A program made the position numbers and the translations under genes. A DNA stretch of 64,000 nt, from contig NZ_QPJD01000013.1 in NCBI RefSeq assembly GCF_003337375.1, positions 124,001-188,000 of the forward strand, given 5' to 3'. Below are positions 24,409 to 32,358 of the stretch, one piece after another (position 1 is the first letter of the stretch; each line of letters starts with the position of its first letter). The notes beneath the pieces were generated by a model. That model was not told the DNA's origin. It worked only from the letters and a program-made list of their open reading frames with translations, and did no database searches. Source of the DNA: Paenibacillus prosopidis. GTDB taxonomy: Bacteria; Bacillota; Bacilli; Paenibacillales; Paenibacillaceae.

Positions 24409-24996
24409 ATGGTCGGAGTAAAGAACAATAGAAGAACCCAATATACGACAGACTTCATCAAGAGGAGTTTCCTTGCTCTATTGGAAACGAGAAAGTTGAC
24501 ACAAATAACGGTCACTGAAATATGCAAACAAGCTGATATTAACCGCGGGACCTTCTATCTCCACTACAGGGATCCATATGATTTATTTGAAGTGATGCAG
24601 AAGGAATTTAATCGAGAAATATTGGAGACGTTGCAAAAGGATCAAAGTCCATGCACGGTAGATGGATCGATAATCAAGCTATTGAACATCATCCAAGAGA
24701 AGAAAACGATCTATCGAATTATGATTTCGGAGAGTGGAGAAAACAACTTCTTATCAGAAGTCTTGCTTGAGGTTCATAAAGATTATCTGCAAAGAATGGG
24801 AGACGATCACAACAAGAAGAACCTGTCTGTAAACGACTATTCTTTTACTTATATGGTTCACGGTTCTATGGGAATCATTAATCGATGGCTGGAATCTAGT
24901 GGGGAGGAAAGCCCGCGCGATATTGCACATCTCATCTCTTCATTAACTCAAACGACGATGAATGGGAATAGGGAAAGGCAACGGAAATTTTCATGA
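24409..24996 (+). CDS. TetR/AcrR-family transcriptional regulator
   Basis: A 195-residue dimeric repressor. The N-terminal HTH reads FIKRSFLALLETRKLTQITV then TEICKQADINRGTFYLHY, the classic TetR pattern (DhaS/YfiR-like TFYLHYRDPYDLFE). The C-terminal ligand domain ends with YMVHGSMGIINRWLESSGEES, typical of the TetR_C group found in bacilli. The ATG at 24409 has AGGAGGAGAGG upstream. Likely target is the divergent reductase-like gene and itself; the ligand is unknown. Confidence 0.88.
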   Translation: MVGVKNNRRTQYTTDFIKRSFLALLETRKLTQITVTEICKQADINRGTFYLHYRDPYDLFEVMQKEFNREILETLQKDQSPCTVDGSIIKLLNIIQEKKTIYRIMISESGENNFLSEVLLEVHKDYLQRMGDDHNKKNLSVNDYSFTYMVHGSMGIINRWLESSGEESPRDIAHLISSLTQTTMNGNRERQRKFS

Positions 24997-25159
24997 GCTA
25001 GTTGCAATTCCTCTCCAACAATGCCCCTAATTCCTACTAACGCTTGATGAGAAATCGGCTTTTTATTCGTGAACAACCATTCAACGACCCCTACGTAAGC
25101 CGATGCCACAAACGATAAAGTCGCTTATCCAATAATAAAGCAGATGGGCGGATCGACGA

Positions 25160-25686
25160 ATGGAGTATGCAAAGCTGGGCCAAACAGGTCTCGAGGTTTC
25201 ACGGATATGCCTTGAATGTATGAGTTACGGGGTTCCTGATCGGGAGGTCGTCATGAATGAAATCGATAACAGCTTGAGATGGCTTGGAACGGATTACGTC
25301 GATTTGTACCAATTCCATCATTAGGATTACGGTACGCCGATCGAAGAGACGATGGAAGCACTGCATGACTTTGTGAAGGCAGGCAAAACAAGGTATATCG
25401 GAGCGTCCTCCAAGTGGCCGAAGTTGCCGCCAACCGGGGTATTTTAAGAGCGCAAGTCGCGCTTGCGTGGGTCCTGCAAAAGGAACCGGTCACAGCGCCG
25501 ATCGTCGGCGCGACCAAGCCTCATCATCTGGAGGATGCTGTTGCTGCGTTGTCGGTGAAGCTTGATGCAACCGAAATCGTGAGCCTAGAAGGAGCCTTAT
25601 GTCCCGCATCCGATTTCGGGATTCTAAAACTAGAAATGTGGATCTCGAAAGGCACAGTGTTCCCTTTTCAAGGAGGTGGTTACTAG
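25160..25686 (+). pseudogene. Aldo/keto reductase, multiply disrupted
   Basis: The frame from ATG 25160 starts EYAKLGQTGLEVSRI, the usual beginning of an aldo/keto reductase, then jumps over about 60 residues to SLRWLGTDYVDLYQFHH, hits an in-frame TAG at 25322, continues PIEETMEALHDFVKAGKTRY, loses another 150 or so residues and shifts frame into AQVALAWVLQKEPVTAPIVG, ending normally at 25686. A stop, two internal deletions and a frameshift make this clearly dead. It is the second broken gene of this family within 10 kb. Confidence 0.85.
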
Positions 25687-25696
25687 CTTAGAAAGC

Positions 25697-26800
25697 CTAA
25701 GGTTTCCCAGCCTTCTGCCGCATTCTGTTACGAAGTACAGCGATTAACAGCAAGATAACCGGTATGACAATAAAATACGTATGACTTATAATTGGACCGG
25801 TCACTGAAAGGGAATGGGCTAGTTCCGGAAGGTTGGGGGCTGTCCAGATCCCAACTAAGGTTAATAACATCCAAAAGGGTAAGACGAGCGGCTTATAATC
25901 GGAGAGATTCAGCCATTGGGCGGTATTCAGTACAAGTACGTAGTTGTATAACCCCATTTTGATGAACGTTCCGCCAATCCAAATCGCCATGATAACGGAC
26001 TCCAGATTTTCAAAAAAGTCTGCGTAGCTAATGTACCGGGCAGCGCTCATAAATGGAAATACAAAACTGCCCGTTATCCCTCCGAATAGCAAAAGAGTTG
26101 CCAAATTGGTAATGAGCAGGGTCACCAATACGGCAAGTACGGTGAACATGCTCCATTTCATACCCTGTTTCCGGTCGATTAGAAATGGAAACAAGGTGGA
26201 TATATGAAAGAATATGGTATACCAAGCAGCTGGGGAAACCGCTCCCATAATTGAAGGCTTGATCCCATTCTCCATAATCGGAAACATATTTTTCACGTCC
26301 AATTCGGGAATAAGCAGAAGGACAATCATTATCCAGAGAAGGATCATTAGCGGGACAAACATGTCCGAAAGCCTTGCCAGCACTTCCAGGCCAGCACGCA
26401 CGGCGAAGGTGCTAGCGAGGGCCAAACTTGCGATCACGATCAGAATGGGGGTTCGATTGAAAAACGCCCCAACGAGGAAGTCTCCATACTGCCTAAGGGC
26501 AGTCCCACCCGCATAGAGATAAAAAAACAAATAGAAAAAACCGACTATTTTTCCTGGAATCTGGCCAAGAATATGCTGAATGTATTGAATTAGTGTCTCC
26601 ATGGGATAAAGCTTGTTCAATTGATAAACAATAAATACGACAAAAAAACCGGAGAGGGAACCCCAAATCGGCGAAAGCCACATGTCCCGGCCGGCATATT
26701 TATAAGTAATCCCCGGGACGGTCAAAATGGCTGAGCTTACAATGTTTGCATAAATCAAAAGCGACATCTGCAAGGCAGAAATTCTACCTTTCTCTATCAT
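25697..26800 (-). CDS. Spore germination permease, GerB (GerAB/GerKB) type
   Basis: GerB subunits are inner-spore-membrane proteins of the amino acid/polyamine transporter superfamily and help recognise the germinant. The 367-residue protein has about 10 membrane segments, beginning ISALQMSLLIYANIVSSAIL and containing VPGITYKYAGRDMWLSP, typical of the family. I start at ATG 26800, with AGGGAGGGG 7 bases upstream, instead of the longer open frame from 26851, whose first 17 codons lie inside the end of the preceding gene. It is last in the gerA-gerC-small-gerB operon, a gene order common in paenibacilli. Confidence 0.9.
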   Translation of the reverse strand: MIEKGRISALQMSLLIYANIVSSAILTVPGITYKYAGRDMWLSPIWGSLSGFFVVFIVYQLNKLYPMETLIQYIQHILGQIPGKIVGFFYLFFYLYAGGTALRQYGDFLVGAFFNRTPILIVIASLALASTFAVRAGLEVLARLSDMFVPLMILLWIMIVLLLIPELDVKNMFPIMENGIKPSIMGAVSPAAWYTIFFHISTLFPFLIDRKQGMKWSMFTVLAVLVTLLITNLATLLLFGGITGSFVFPFMSAARYISYADFFENLESVIMAIWIGGTFIKMGLYNYVLVLNTAQWLNLSDYKPLVLPFWMLLTLVGIWTAPNLPELAHSLSVTGPIISHTYFIVIPVILLLIAVLRNRMRQKAGKP

Positions 26801-26828
26801 CGAGATTCCCCTCCCTACTTTCATGATT

Positions 26829-27056
26829 TCATTTTTCAAGCCACTTCCCAAGAGGTTCTACAATGGTATCGAACAGCTTGGTCGGGCCGGGCAATTCAGG
26901 GAAGAACACAAGAAGTACTCCTAGCAGCCACCCCATTACCGTTAATCCTATCACAGCTGCCTTTTCCTTTTTCTGCTTTGGATTTATTTTTGGCCATTCA
27001 TAGAGAATTATAAAAGCGACCATGACCGTAATCCCTAATACAGCCGCCCATTTCAC
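26829..27056 (-). CDS. Small two-segment membrane protein in the ger operon
   Basis: A 75-residue protein with two hydrophobic segments (about 3-20 and 34-52) separated by a Lys-rich stretch, PKINPKQKKEKAA. It starts with GTG overlapping the TGA of the gerC-type gene (GTGA) and has GAGGTGAA upstream, so it is almost surely translated. Small membrane proteins of this kind occur in several germinant-receptor operons (the GerD/GerAD-like small subunits), but I cannot assign it to a named subunit. It probably acts in the spore inner membrane with the receptor. Confidence 0.72.
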   Translation of the reverse strand: MKWAAVLGITVMVAFIILYEWPKINPKQKKEKAAVIGLTVMGWLLGVLLVFFPELPGPTKLFDTIVEPLGKWLEK

Positions 27057-28234
27057 TTTTGCTTCACCTCATCTTCCGGTAACCCTTGCGGGGTGGTAGA
27101 CATGCCGGGCCTGCGGATGAAGGCCTTGATATCATAGGTCACTTCCACGGAAGGAAAGATCTCGTCCCAATTCTTTTTGACCTTTTTCCATTCTTTCGGG
27201 TATTTCCGCTGAAATTCTTCAGAAAAGCCCAAAATATCAACCTTCATCTCTTTCTGTACCTTTTCCAGTGTTTGGGTTAGGCGATGTTCAATTTCCTTTT
27301 CCAAATCCTTTTCGAGCATTTGAATGAATTTCGGATTCATCAGGTTTAAATTGCTTCCGTTCACGATCACATCATCTTCCGTCACGGCTTTTAGGGTAAT
27401 CCTCCATTTTCCGCCCTCGATCTTCGGGATGAGCTGACTATTTGCACGAAGCAACGTACTGGACACATAGCCCTTTCCCTCTTTTGGTTTAATGGTGATA
27501 TTAGACAGCTTAATCTCGTTCCTAAACCACAACACGCCCCTAGTCAGCTTATCGCTGATCTGGCCGACCATTTTATCTTTCCTAAAAATCGCGGTCTGAT
27601 TGATATAGGCAATGGTCTGCAACGGTTCCATTCCTTTCTGAGGAGGAAGAATATGGACCATAGGAATGGCTGCCGCCTGCGCGTCTCCGCTTAACATCTG
27701 CAATAAATTCATTAAGGTGACGTCCATCAAAATTTTCATTTTCGCTAATTCCCGCAGGACTTCTGATGGGCTCCGTTCCAAAGGAGGATGCAAGGCCAGT
27801 ACATCCTTGGCTTTTCCCTTTGCGACAAACACATGGGCCCGCAATCGAGGCTCGGTATGGCGCGTCAGGAAATCAAGAGTCACGCGGATGCCTTCTTTCG
27901 CCAGCTTCTCCCCAATAACAATGACTTTCGTCTGCCCCCAGAAAACCTCGCGGGGGATTTTTTCCTGCAAGTTCGAGATGGCATCGGCAATTGTATTTCC
28001 TTCACCGATTCTTACATAGGTTTGGGGACCTCCACCGCCACCGCTACCGCCACCGCCTCCTCCTAATGCTTTGGGAATATACATTTCAGCGGTTAGCTCA
28101 ATCGTCTTTTCATTTTTTTGGTCAATCCCGAGTCCGGTCACTACAGCTATATCATTGATTTCAATACGATCCCAGCAGCCGACAAGAAACAAAGGATTCA
28201 ACAAGACAACGAGAACCAAAAACAGTTTTTTCAT
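27053..28234 (-). CDS. Germinant receptor lipoprotein, GerC (GerAC) type
   Basis: GerC subunits are lipoproteins attached to the outer face of the spore inner membrane and needed for receptor function. The 393-residue protein has a signal peptide ending in the lipobox LVGC, then WDRIEINDIAVVTGLGID, the family's opening signature; a C-terminal GerAC domain follows. An unusual feature is a Gly-only linker with a single Ser at about residues 58-70, where most relatives have a shorter loop. GAGGTGAA precedes the ATG. It overlaps the following small gene. Confidence 0.92.
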   Translation of the reverse strand: MKKLFLVLVVLLNPLFLVGCWDRIEINDIAVVTGLGIDQKNEKTIELTAEMYIPKALGGGGGGSGGGGGPQTYVRIGEGNTIADAISNLQEKIPREVFWGQTKVIVIGEKLAKEGIRVTLDFLTRHTEPRLRAHVFVAKGKAKDVLALHPPLERSPSEVLRELAKMKILMDVTLMNLLQMLSGDAQAAAIPMVHILPPQKGMEPLQTIAYINQTAIFRKDKMVGQISDKLTRGVLWFRNEIKLSNITIKPKEGKGYVSSTLLRANSQLIPKIEGGKWRITLKAVTEDDVIVNGSNLNLMNPKFIQMLEKDLEKEIEHRLTQTLEKVQKEMKVDILGFSEEFQRKYPKEWKKVKKNWDEIFPSVEVTYDIKAFIRRPGMSTTPQGLPEDEVKQK

Positions 28235-28261
28235 CCGCGGCTTTCACCTCTTCATTGGGGT

Positions 28262-29773
28262 TTAGTCCCCCTGGCTAGGATCCGGCTTCTGATGTGGAGC
28301 CTGGCGGTACTTATTAAATTTGCCCGTTAGGTGCGGGCGGGTATTCAGCATCCACAACGGGGCCCTGATCAAGACGTCTTTCATGTCCCGGAATTTCATC
28401 GGAGCCATGGGACTCAAATAAGGAACGCCAAATGATCGCAAGGCGCATAAGTGGATAACGATAAAAATGAGCCCCAGCATGACGCCCAATAAACCCAACG
28501 TACCCGCTAGAATCATTATCGGAAAGCGCAGCATCCGCAGGGCAATTCCCGCGGTATATCGAGGGAGTGTAAAGGAGGCGATTCCCGTTATGGCCACCAC
28601 CATAACCATCGGGGCAGAAATGATCCCCGCCTGGACCGCCGCTTGACCAATGACAAGTGCCCCAACAATGCTTACAGCCGCTCCTACCTGTTTGGGAAGG
28701 CGGATACCTGCCTCCCGCAGCGCTTCAAACGTAATCTCCATGACGAGGGCCTCGATCACCGCCGGAAAAGGAACTTGCTCCCTGGAAGAAGCCATGCTCA
28801 ATAGTAGGGTTGTGGGTACCATCTCATGGTGAAATGTCGATACGGCAACATAGAGCGACGGGAGAAGCAGAGAAATCAGCACAAAGACAAAACGCAGCCA
28901 GCGGATCGCTGTTCCAATCAGGAAACGCTGATAATAATCTTCGCTGGATTGAAGTAAAGAATAGAGCGTGGTTGGAGCAATCAAGGCAAAGGGGGTTCCA
29001 TCCACCAAAATGACCACACGACCTTCCAATAAACTGGAAACGGCCACATCGGGACGTTCCGTACTTAGAATCTGGGGAAAAGGAGAAAAGGGATTGTCTT
29101 CGATCAATTCTTCGATATATCCGCTCTCCAAAATTCCGGCGATATCAATGCGTTTCAGGCGTTTGGTTACTTCTTCAAACAATGTTGGATCCATTATTCC
29201 ATCCATAAAGGCCACGATAACTTCCGTTTGGGTATACCGGCCGATACTCATCGGGTTCATTTTTAATTTGGGACTTCTGATCTTTCTCCGCAGCAGCGAT
29301 GTATTCACACCCAATGATTCCGTAAATCCCTCACGGGGTCCGCGGATGACCGTTTCGGCAGTCGGTTCTTCCACGGATCGTTTTTCCCATTTCGCAAGTC
29401 CGAATGCGAAGCCAATGCTCTCGTTCTCCAACAATAAAAGAGGACTTCCAATGGAAAGATAATTAATGCATTCCGTCGATGTTTTGACCTCTTTGGCCTT
29501 TGAAACCGTTATTTTATTTTCAAGCAACTCGTTTAAAGTATCATACTTCGCTGCACTCTCGTCCATCAAAGGTGATAGCACGCTGGCGTTCATTTCCTCG
29601 ATGTTGCATAGCCCCTCAATATAGATGAGGAATGCCTTCGTTTTTCCGCCGATGACAAAAGGGCGGAAGACCAGATCAGAACAATTCTCGTAGATCGAAC
29701 GAAGAACATGGATATTTTGGTTTAAATCCGAAGAAAGAGGATCTTCCTGATTTTCAACCTTTTGTTTGTTCAT
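28262..29773 (-). CDS. Germinant receptor subunit, GerA (GerAA) type
   Basis: GerA subunits form the oligomeric membrane part of germinant receptors, which open ion release when nutrients are sensed. The 503-residue protein has a large soluble N-terminal region (about 1-280) with FVIGGKTKAFLIYIEGL and VEVAFMDGI-like VIVAFMDGIMDP, and a C-terminal membrane region (about 285-450). The EDYYQRFLIGTAIRWLRF and PFPAVIEALVMEITFEALRE stretches are strong family signatures. The ribosome binding site is weak. It is first in the four-gene operon; forespore expression is expected from the family, but I found no convincing sigma-G promoter. Confidence 0.94.
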   Translation of the reverse strand: MNKQKVENQEDPLSSDLNQNIHVLRSIYENCSDLVFRPFVIGGKTKAFLIYIEGLCNIEEMNASVLSPLMDESAAKYDTLNELLENKITVSKAKEVKTSTECINYLSIGSPLLLLENESIGFAFGLAKWEKRSVEEPTAETVIRGPREGFTESLGVNTSLLRRKIRSPKLKMNPMSIGRYTQTEVIVAFMDGIMDPTLFEEVTKRLKRIDIAGILESGYIEELIEDNPFSPFPQILSTERPDVAVSSLLEGRVVILVDGTPFALIAPTTLYSLLQSSEDYYQRFLIGTAIRWLRFVFVLISLLLPSLYVAVSTFHHEMVPTTLLLSMASSREQVPFPAVIEALVMEITFEALREAGIRLPKQVGAAVSIVGALVIGQAAVQAGIISAPMVMVVAITGIASFTLPRYTAGIALRMLRFPIMILAGTLGLLGVMLGLIFIVIHLCALRSFGVPYLSPMAPMKFRDMKDVLIRAPLWMLNTRPHLTGKFNKYRQAPHQKPDPSQGD

Positions 29774-30129
29774 GTTTTGTTATATCCTAAGCAATTACTG
29801 AAAAACATATCAGTACCTTCTTTCGATTTGTGGAAGTGAGAAAATGTGAAATAGACTTCTTCAATAACCATTCGAGCATGAACTTTCAAGTGTCTTCACT
29901 TACCATGTTTTAAATGTTTGTTATGTGTGTTGTGATTAATTTAACCAATTAGTTTGGAATCCATTCATTTACAATAGTATGTCATCAGTCACATGTTCAT
30001 ATGATGCCGTGACCTCAGGGACTTCAAGCGGTGAACCGAATTACAAATGAGGCGAAATTTTGGGTCTTAACCAGATACTTATTAATATAAATAAGCTATC
30101 TTATTCTCAAGTAAAGGGAGAGATCGATT
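29774..30129. other. Divergent intergenic region
   Basis: About 350 AT-rich bases between the ger operon and the hydrolase. No open frame with a ribosome binding site, no long repeat and no convincing promoter pair was found, except GGGAGAG serving the downstream gene. Confidence 0.5.
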
Positions 30130-30948
30130 TTGCACTCATATTATATTACTGGAGCTTCCGGCATTAAATTATTTGTGCGGGAAACGGGCAATCCTCGCGG
30201 CAGACCTTTGTTAATGATGCATGGATATTCTCAAAACTCATTATCCTGGAAAAAACAACTGTGTTCCGAACTTGCTCAGGAATTTAGAATCATAGCCTTC
30301 GATCTACGCGGGCACGGATTATCCGAGAAGCCAATATACGGTTATGACTCGATGGATTGGGCCGGAGACATCCATGCTTTAATCATTAATTTGGAGTTAA
30401 TCCAGCCTATATTGGTCGGGTGGTCTTACGGTGGTTTTATTATTCTAGACTATATTCGTCATTATGGGGAAGCAAGCATCTCCGGAATTGTATTTGTTGA
30501 TGCCGGGACATCTTTGGGTACAACTGAGTCTGTGAATTTTTCCACTCCCGCGATCAAGTGCCTCTTTCCCGGACTTGATTCAAATGATGCTTTAGTCAGT
30601 TCCGGCGCCCTTCAACAATTTCTAGGACTACTTTTTTACTATCCCCCTTGCATAGAGGATTTTTATTTTATATTGGGATTTAACACGGCAGTTCCTTATT
30701 ATGTAAGGAAAGCGTTGGATTCTCGGGTCGTATCAAACGATGAGTTGCTTGCAAGTATTTGCAAGCCAACCTTTGTTATATACGGCATGCACGATAAAAT
30801 TGTAACGATGGCTCAGACCATGCACATTATTGAACTCGTTCCCAACGTATACTCATCGTTTTATGAAAATAGCGGTCATTCACCGTTTTGGGAAAATCCG
30901 AAACGGTTTAACTGTGAACTTGCAATCTTCGCGCATAGCATGACTTAA
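30130..30948 (+). CDS. Alpha/beta-fold hydrolase
   Basis: A 272-residue cytoplasmic hydrolase with the full triad: nucleophile Ser in VGWSYGGFI (elbow GxSxG), acid Asp in YGMHDKIVTM and His in SGHSPFWENP. The oxyanion region is MMHGYSQNSLSW and the GHGLSEKP loop is typical of the haloperoxidase/epoxide-hydrolase-like group. The substrate cannot be told. Translation probably starts at TTG 30130, with GGGAGAG seven bases upstream; no closer ATG is in frame. Confidence 0.87.
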   Translation: MHSYYITGASGIKLFVRETGNPRGRPLLMMHGYSQNSLSWKKQLCSELAQEFRIIAFDLRGHGLSEKPIYGYDSMDWAGDIHALIINLELIQPILVGWSYGGFIILDYIRHYGEASISGIVFVDAGTSLGTTESVNFSTPAIKCLFPGLDSNDALVSSGALQQFLGLLFYYPPCIEDFYFILGFNTAVPYYVRKALDSRVVSNDELLASICKPTFVIYGMHDKIVTMAQTMHIIELVPNVYSSFYENSGHSPFWENPKRFNCELAIFAHSMT

Positions 30949-31059
30949 GTTTGAATTTCTAGGTATTGGTGTCAGCCAGTACATAGAATTCAGTGGAATA
31001 GGGAATATTCAATATATCTGATATTCAGCAACAATAGTTTAGAAGCAAGGGGAGCAAGC

Positions 31060-31521
31060 ATGGCATACGCATCGTGCAGCTTAGTCTTTTTTATTCTCAC
31101 TCTTTGTTTTGTACCGAAACAATGCAAACTCATTCCCTTATACGGGACACTCATGACGGCAATACTTGCAGAATTTGCTGTCGATGCTTTTCTCGATTTC
31201 AAATACGACTTATATGGGTATTTTGAGAAAGGTGTTGAATATTCCGGATTTCTTGTGTCTCTCGGGATATTTCCATTATTTAATGCTATTTTTTTAAATT
31301 TGTTTCCCTTTGGACAATCGATTGTACGAAAAACAGTGTATATATTCTATGCCATCGTATTTTGTGTGTTGTATGAGCAAGGTGCGCTTCACTTCGGTTT
31401 CTTGTACTATAACGGATGGAAGTGGTGGTATTCCCTGCTGACATATCCATTATCATTATCTTTTGTGGCCTGGAACTATATTCGGCTTCAGAAACGAGTT
31501 GAATATGAACATGGAACTTGA
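31060..31521 (+). CDS. CBO0543-like membrane protein (first copy)
   Basis: A 153-residue protein with about four membrane segments and no known function. It resembles the CBO0543 family of Firmicute membrane proteins: FVPKQCKLIPLYGTLM near the start, the aromatic-rich YDLYGYFEKGVEYSGF, and LYYNGWKWWYSLLTYP. AGGGGAGC precedes the ATG. It overlaps the following paralogue by 17 bases, so the pair is likely co-translated and may form a complex. Confidence 0.7.
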   Translation: MAYASCSLVFFILTLCFVPKQCKLIPLYGTLMTAILAEFAVDAFLDFKYDLYGYFEKGVEYSGFLVSLGIFPLFNAIFLNLFPFGQSIVRKTVYIFYAIVFCVLYEQGALHFGFLYYNGWKWWYSLLTYPLSLSFVAWNYIRLQKRVEYEHGT

Positions 31522-31993
31522 ATGGTATTCATTTGTTTATGCATTTACCTCGGCCATTTTTTTCATCATCACAGCAATTCTTATACCTAAGCGGATGTCC
31601 GTTAGTGAGATGTATGTGACTTGCGCTTTTTCAGGTGTTATTCAATTTATTTCAGATTTCCTGTTCATTTTGAAATATGATTGGTACGGGTATTTTTACC
31701 ACGGCTCAGATTTTTACGGCTTATTTATCGTTTACGGGGTTTATCCACCATTCACTATTATTTATCTTAATTTCTATCCGTATGGAAGGAAATGGAGTAA
31801 ACAATTGTCTTATATATTGTTTTATACTTTTTTCGCGATTTTCTACGAATGGACAGCCGTTCTATCGGGTTACTTTTTTTATAATGGATGGAAACTATGG
31901 TATTCGGCCATGTGGTATCCCCCCCTATTGGCTTTGCTTGCTTTTCACTATCGCTTAGTTATGAGATATACGCGAAAATATTCCCTTAGTTAA
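31505..31993 (+). CDS. CBO0543-like membrane protein (second copy)
   Basis: A 162-residue paralogue of the preceding gene: YDWYGYFYHGSDFYGLF and YFFYNGWKLWYSAMWYP align with the same motifs in the first copy, and the spacing of membrane segments is the same. The start is the ATG at 31505 (another ATG lies two codons later); both are inside the end of the first gene. Function unknown. A hairpin follows 35 bases after the stop. Confidence 0.68.
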   Translation: MNMELEWYSFVYAFTSAIFFIITAILIPKRMSVSEMYVTCAFSGVIQFISDFLFILKYDWYGYFYHGSDFYGLFIVYGVYPPFTIIYLNFYPYGRKWSKQLSYILFYTFFAIFYEWTAVLSGYFFYNGWKLWYSAMWYPPLLALLAFHYRLVMRYTRKYSLS

Positions 31994-32028
31994 TAACTGT
32001 GTGGATATGTTTCATTATGCTCTGTGAG

Positions 32029-32054
32029 AGGCCCATGCAATTGCGCATGGGCCT
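32029..32054 (+). terminator. Hairpin after the membrane-protein pair
   Basis: AGGCCCATGC (32029-32038) and GCATGGGCCT (32045-32054) pair perfectly around AATTGC; only a mild T content follows, so termination efficiency is uncertain. Confidence 0.6.
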
Positions 32055-32343
32055 ACTTGGTTCGGCATTTGCGACGTAATCTTGATGACGTTATAGAAAG
32101 TCGTAAAAGCATTAGTCAATTAGTCGCCAAAGTGTTAGTGGCTCTAGAGACATTGAAATAAGATGGGGAAGTGTAGGTAAAACGCCATTCGGAACGGCAC
32201 CTTCGGATAAGATGACACATGTAAAGAAAAGATACCCATGTAAATAAAGGTCAGTAGAGCACTGGAAAGGTGGACACTATAATGTGGTATAGCCCAAAGA
32301 TATAAATGACCATACCGAACTACGGGTGGTCTTATTTCATATT
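32055..32343. other. Intergenic region upstream of the sensor kinase
   Basis: Contains an open frame ending at TAA 32159-32161 (RRNLDDVIESRKSISQLVAK) with no start or ribosome binding site, perhaps a gene scar, and a TATAAT at about 32279 without a good -35 box. Nothing else is recognisable. Confidence 0.4.
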
Positions 32344-32358
32344 GGAGGTGGCAGAAAT

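Noticed and set aside
28020..28070. Gly/Ser linker as a sign of engineered DNA
   Set aside because: Codons are mixed and the surrounding protein and operon are natural; simple repeat growth explains it.
32064..32161. Open frame ending RRNLDDVIESRKSISQLVAK
   Set aside because: No start codon with a ribosome binding site; too short to assign. Recorded only as a possible scar.
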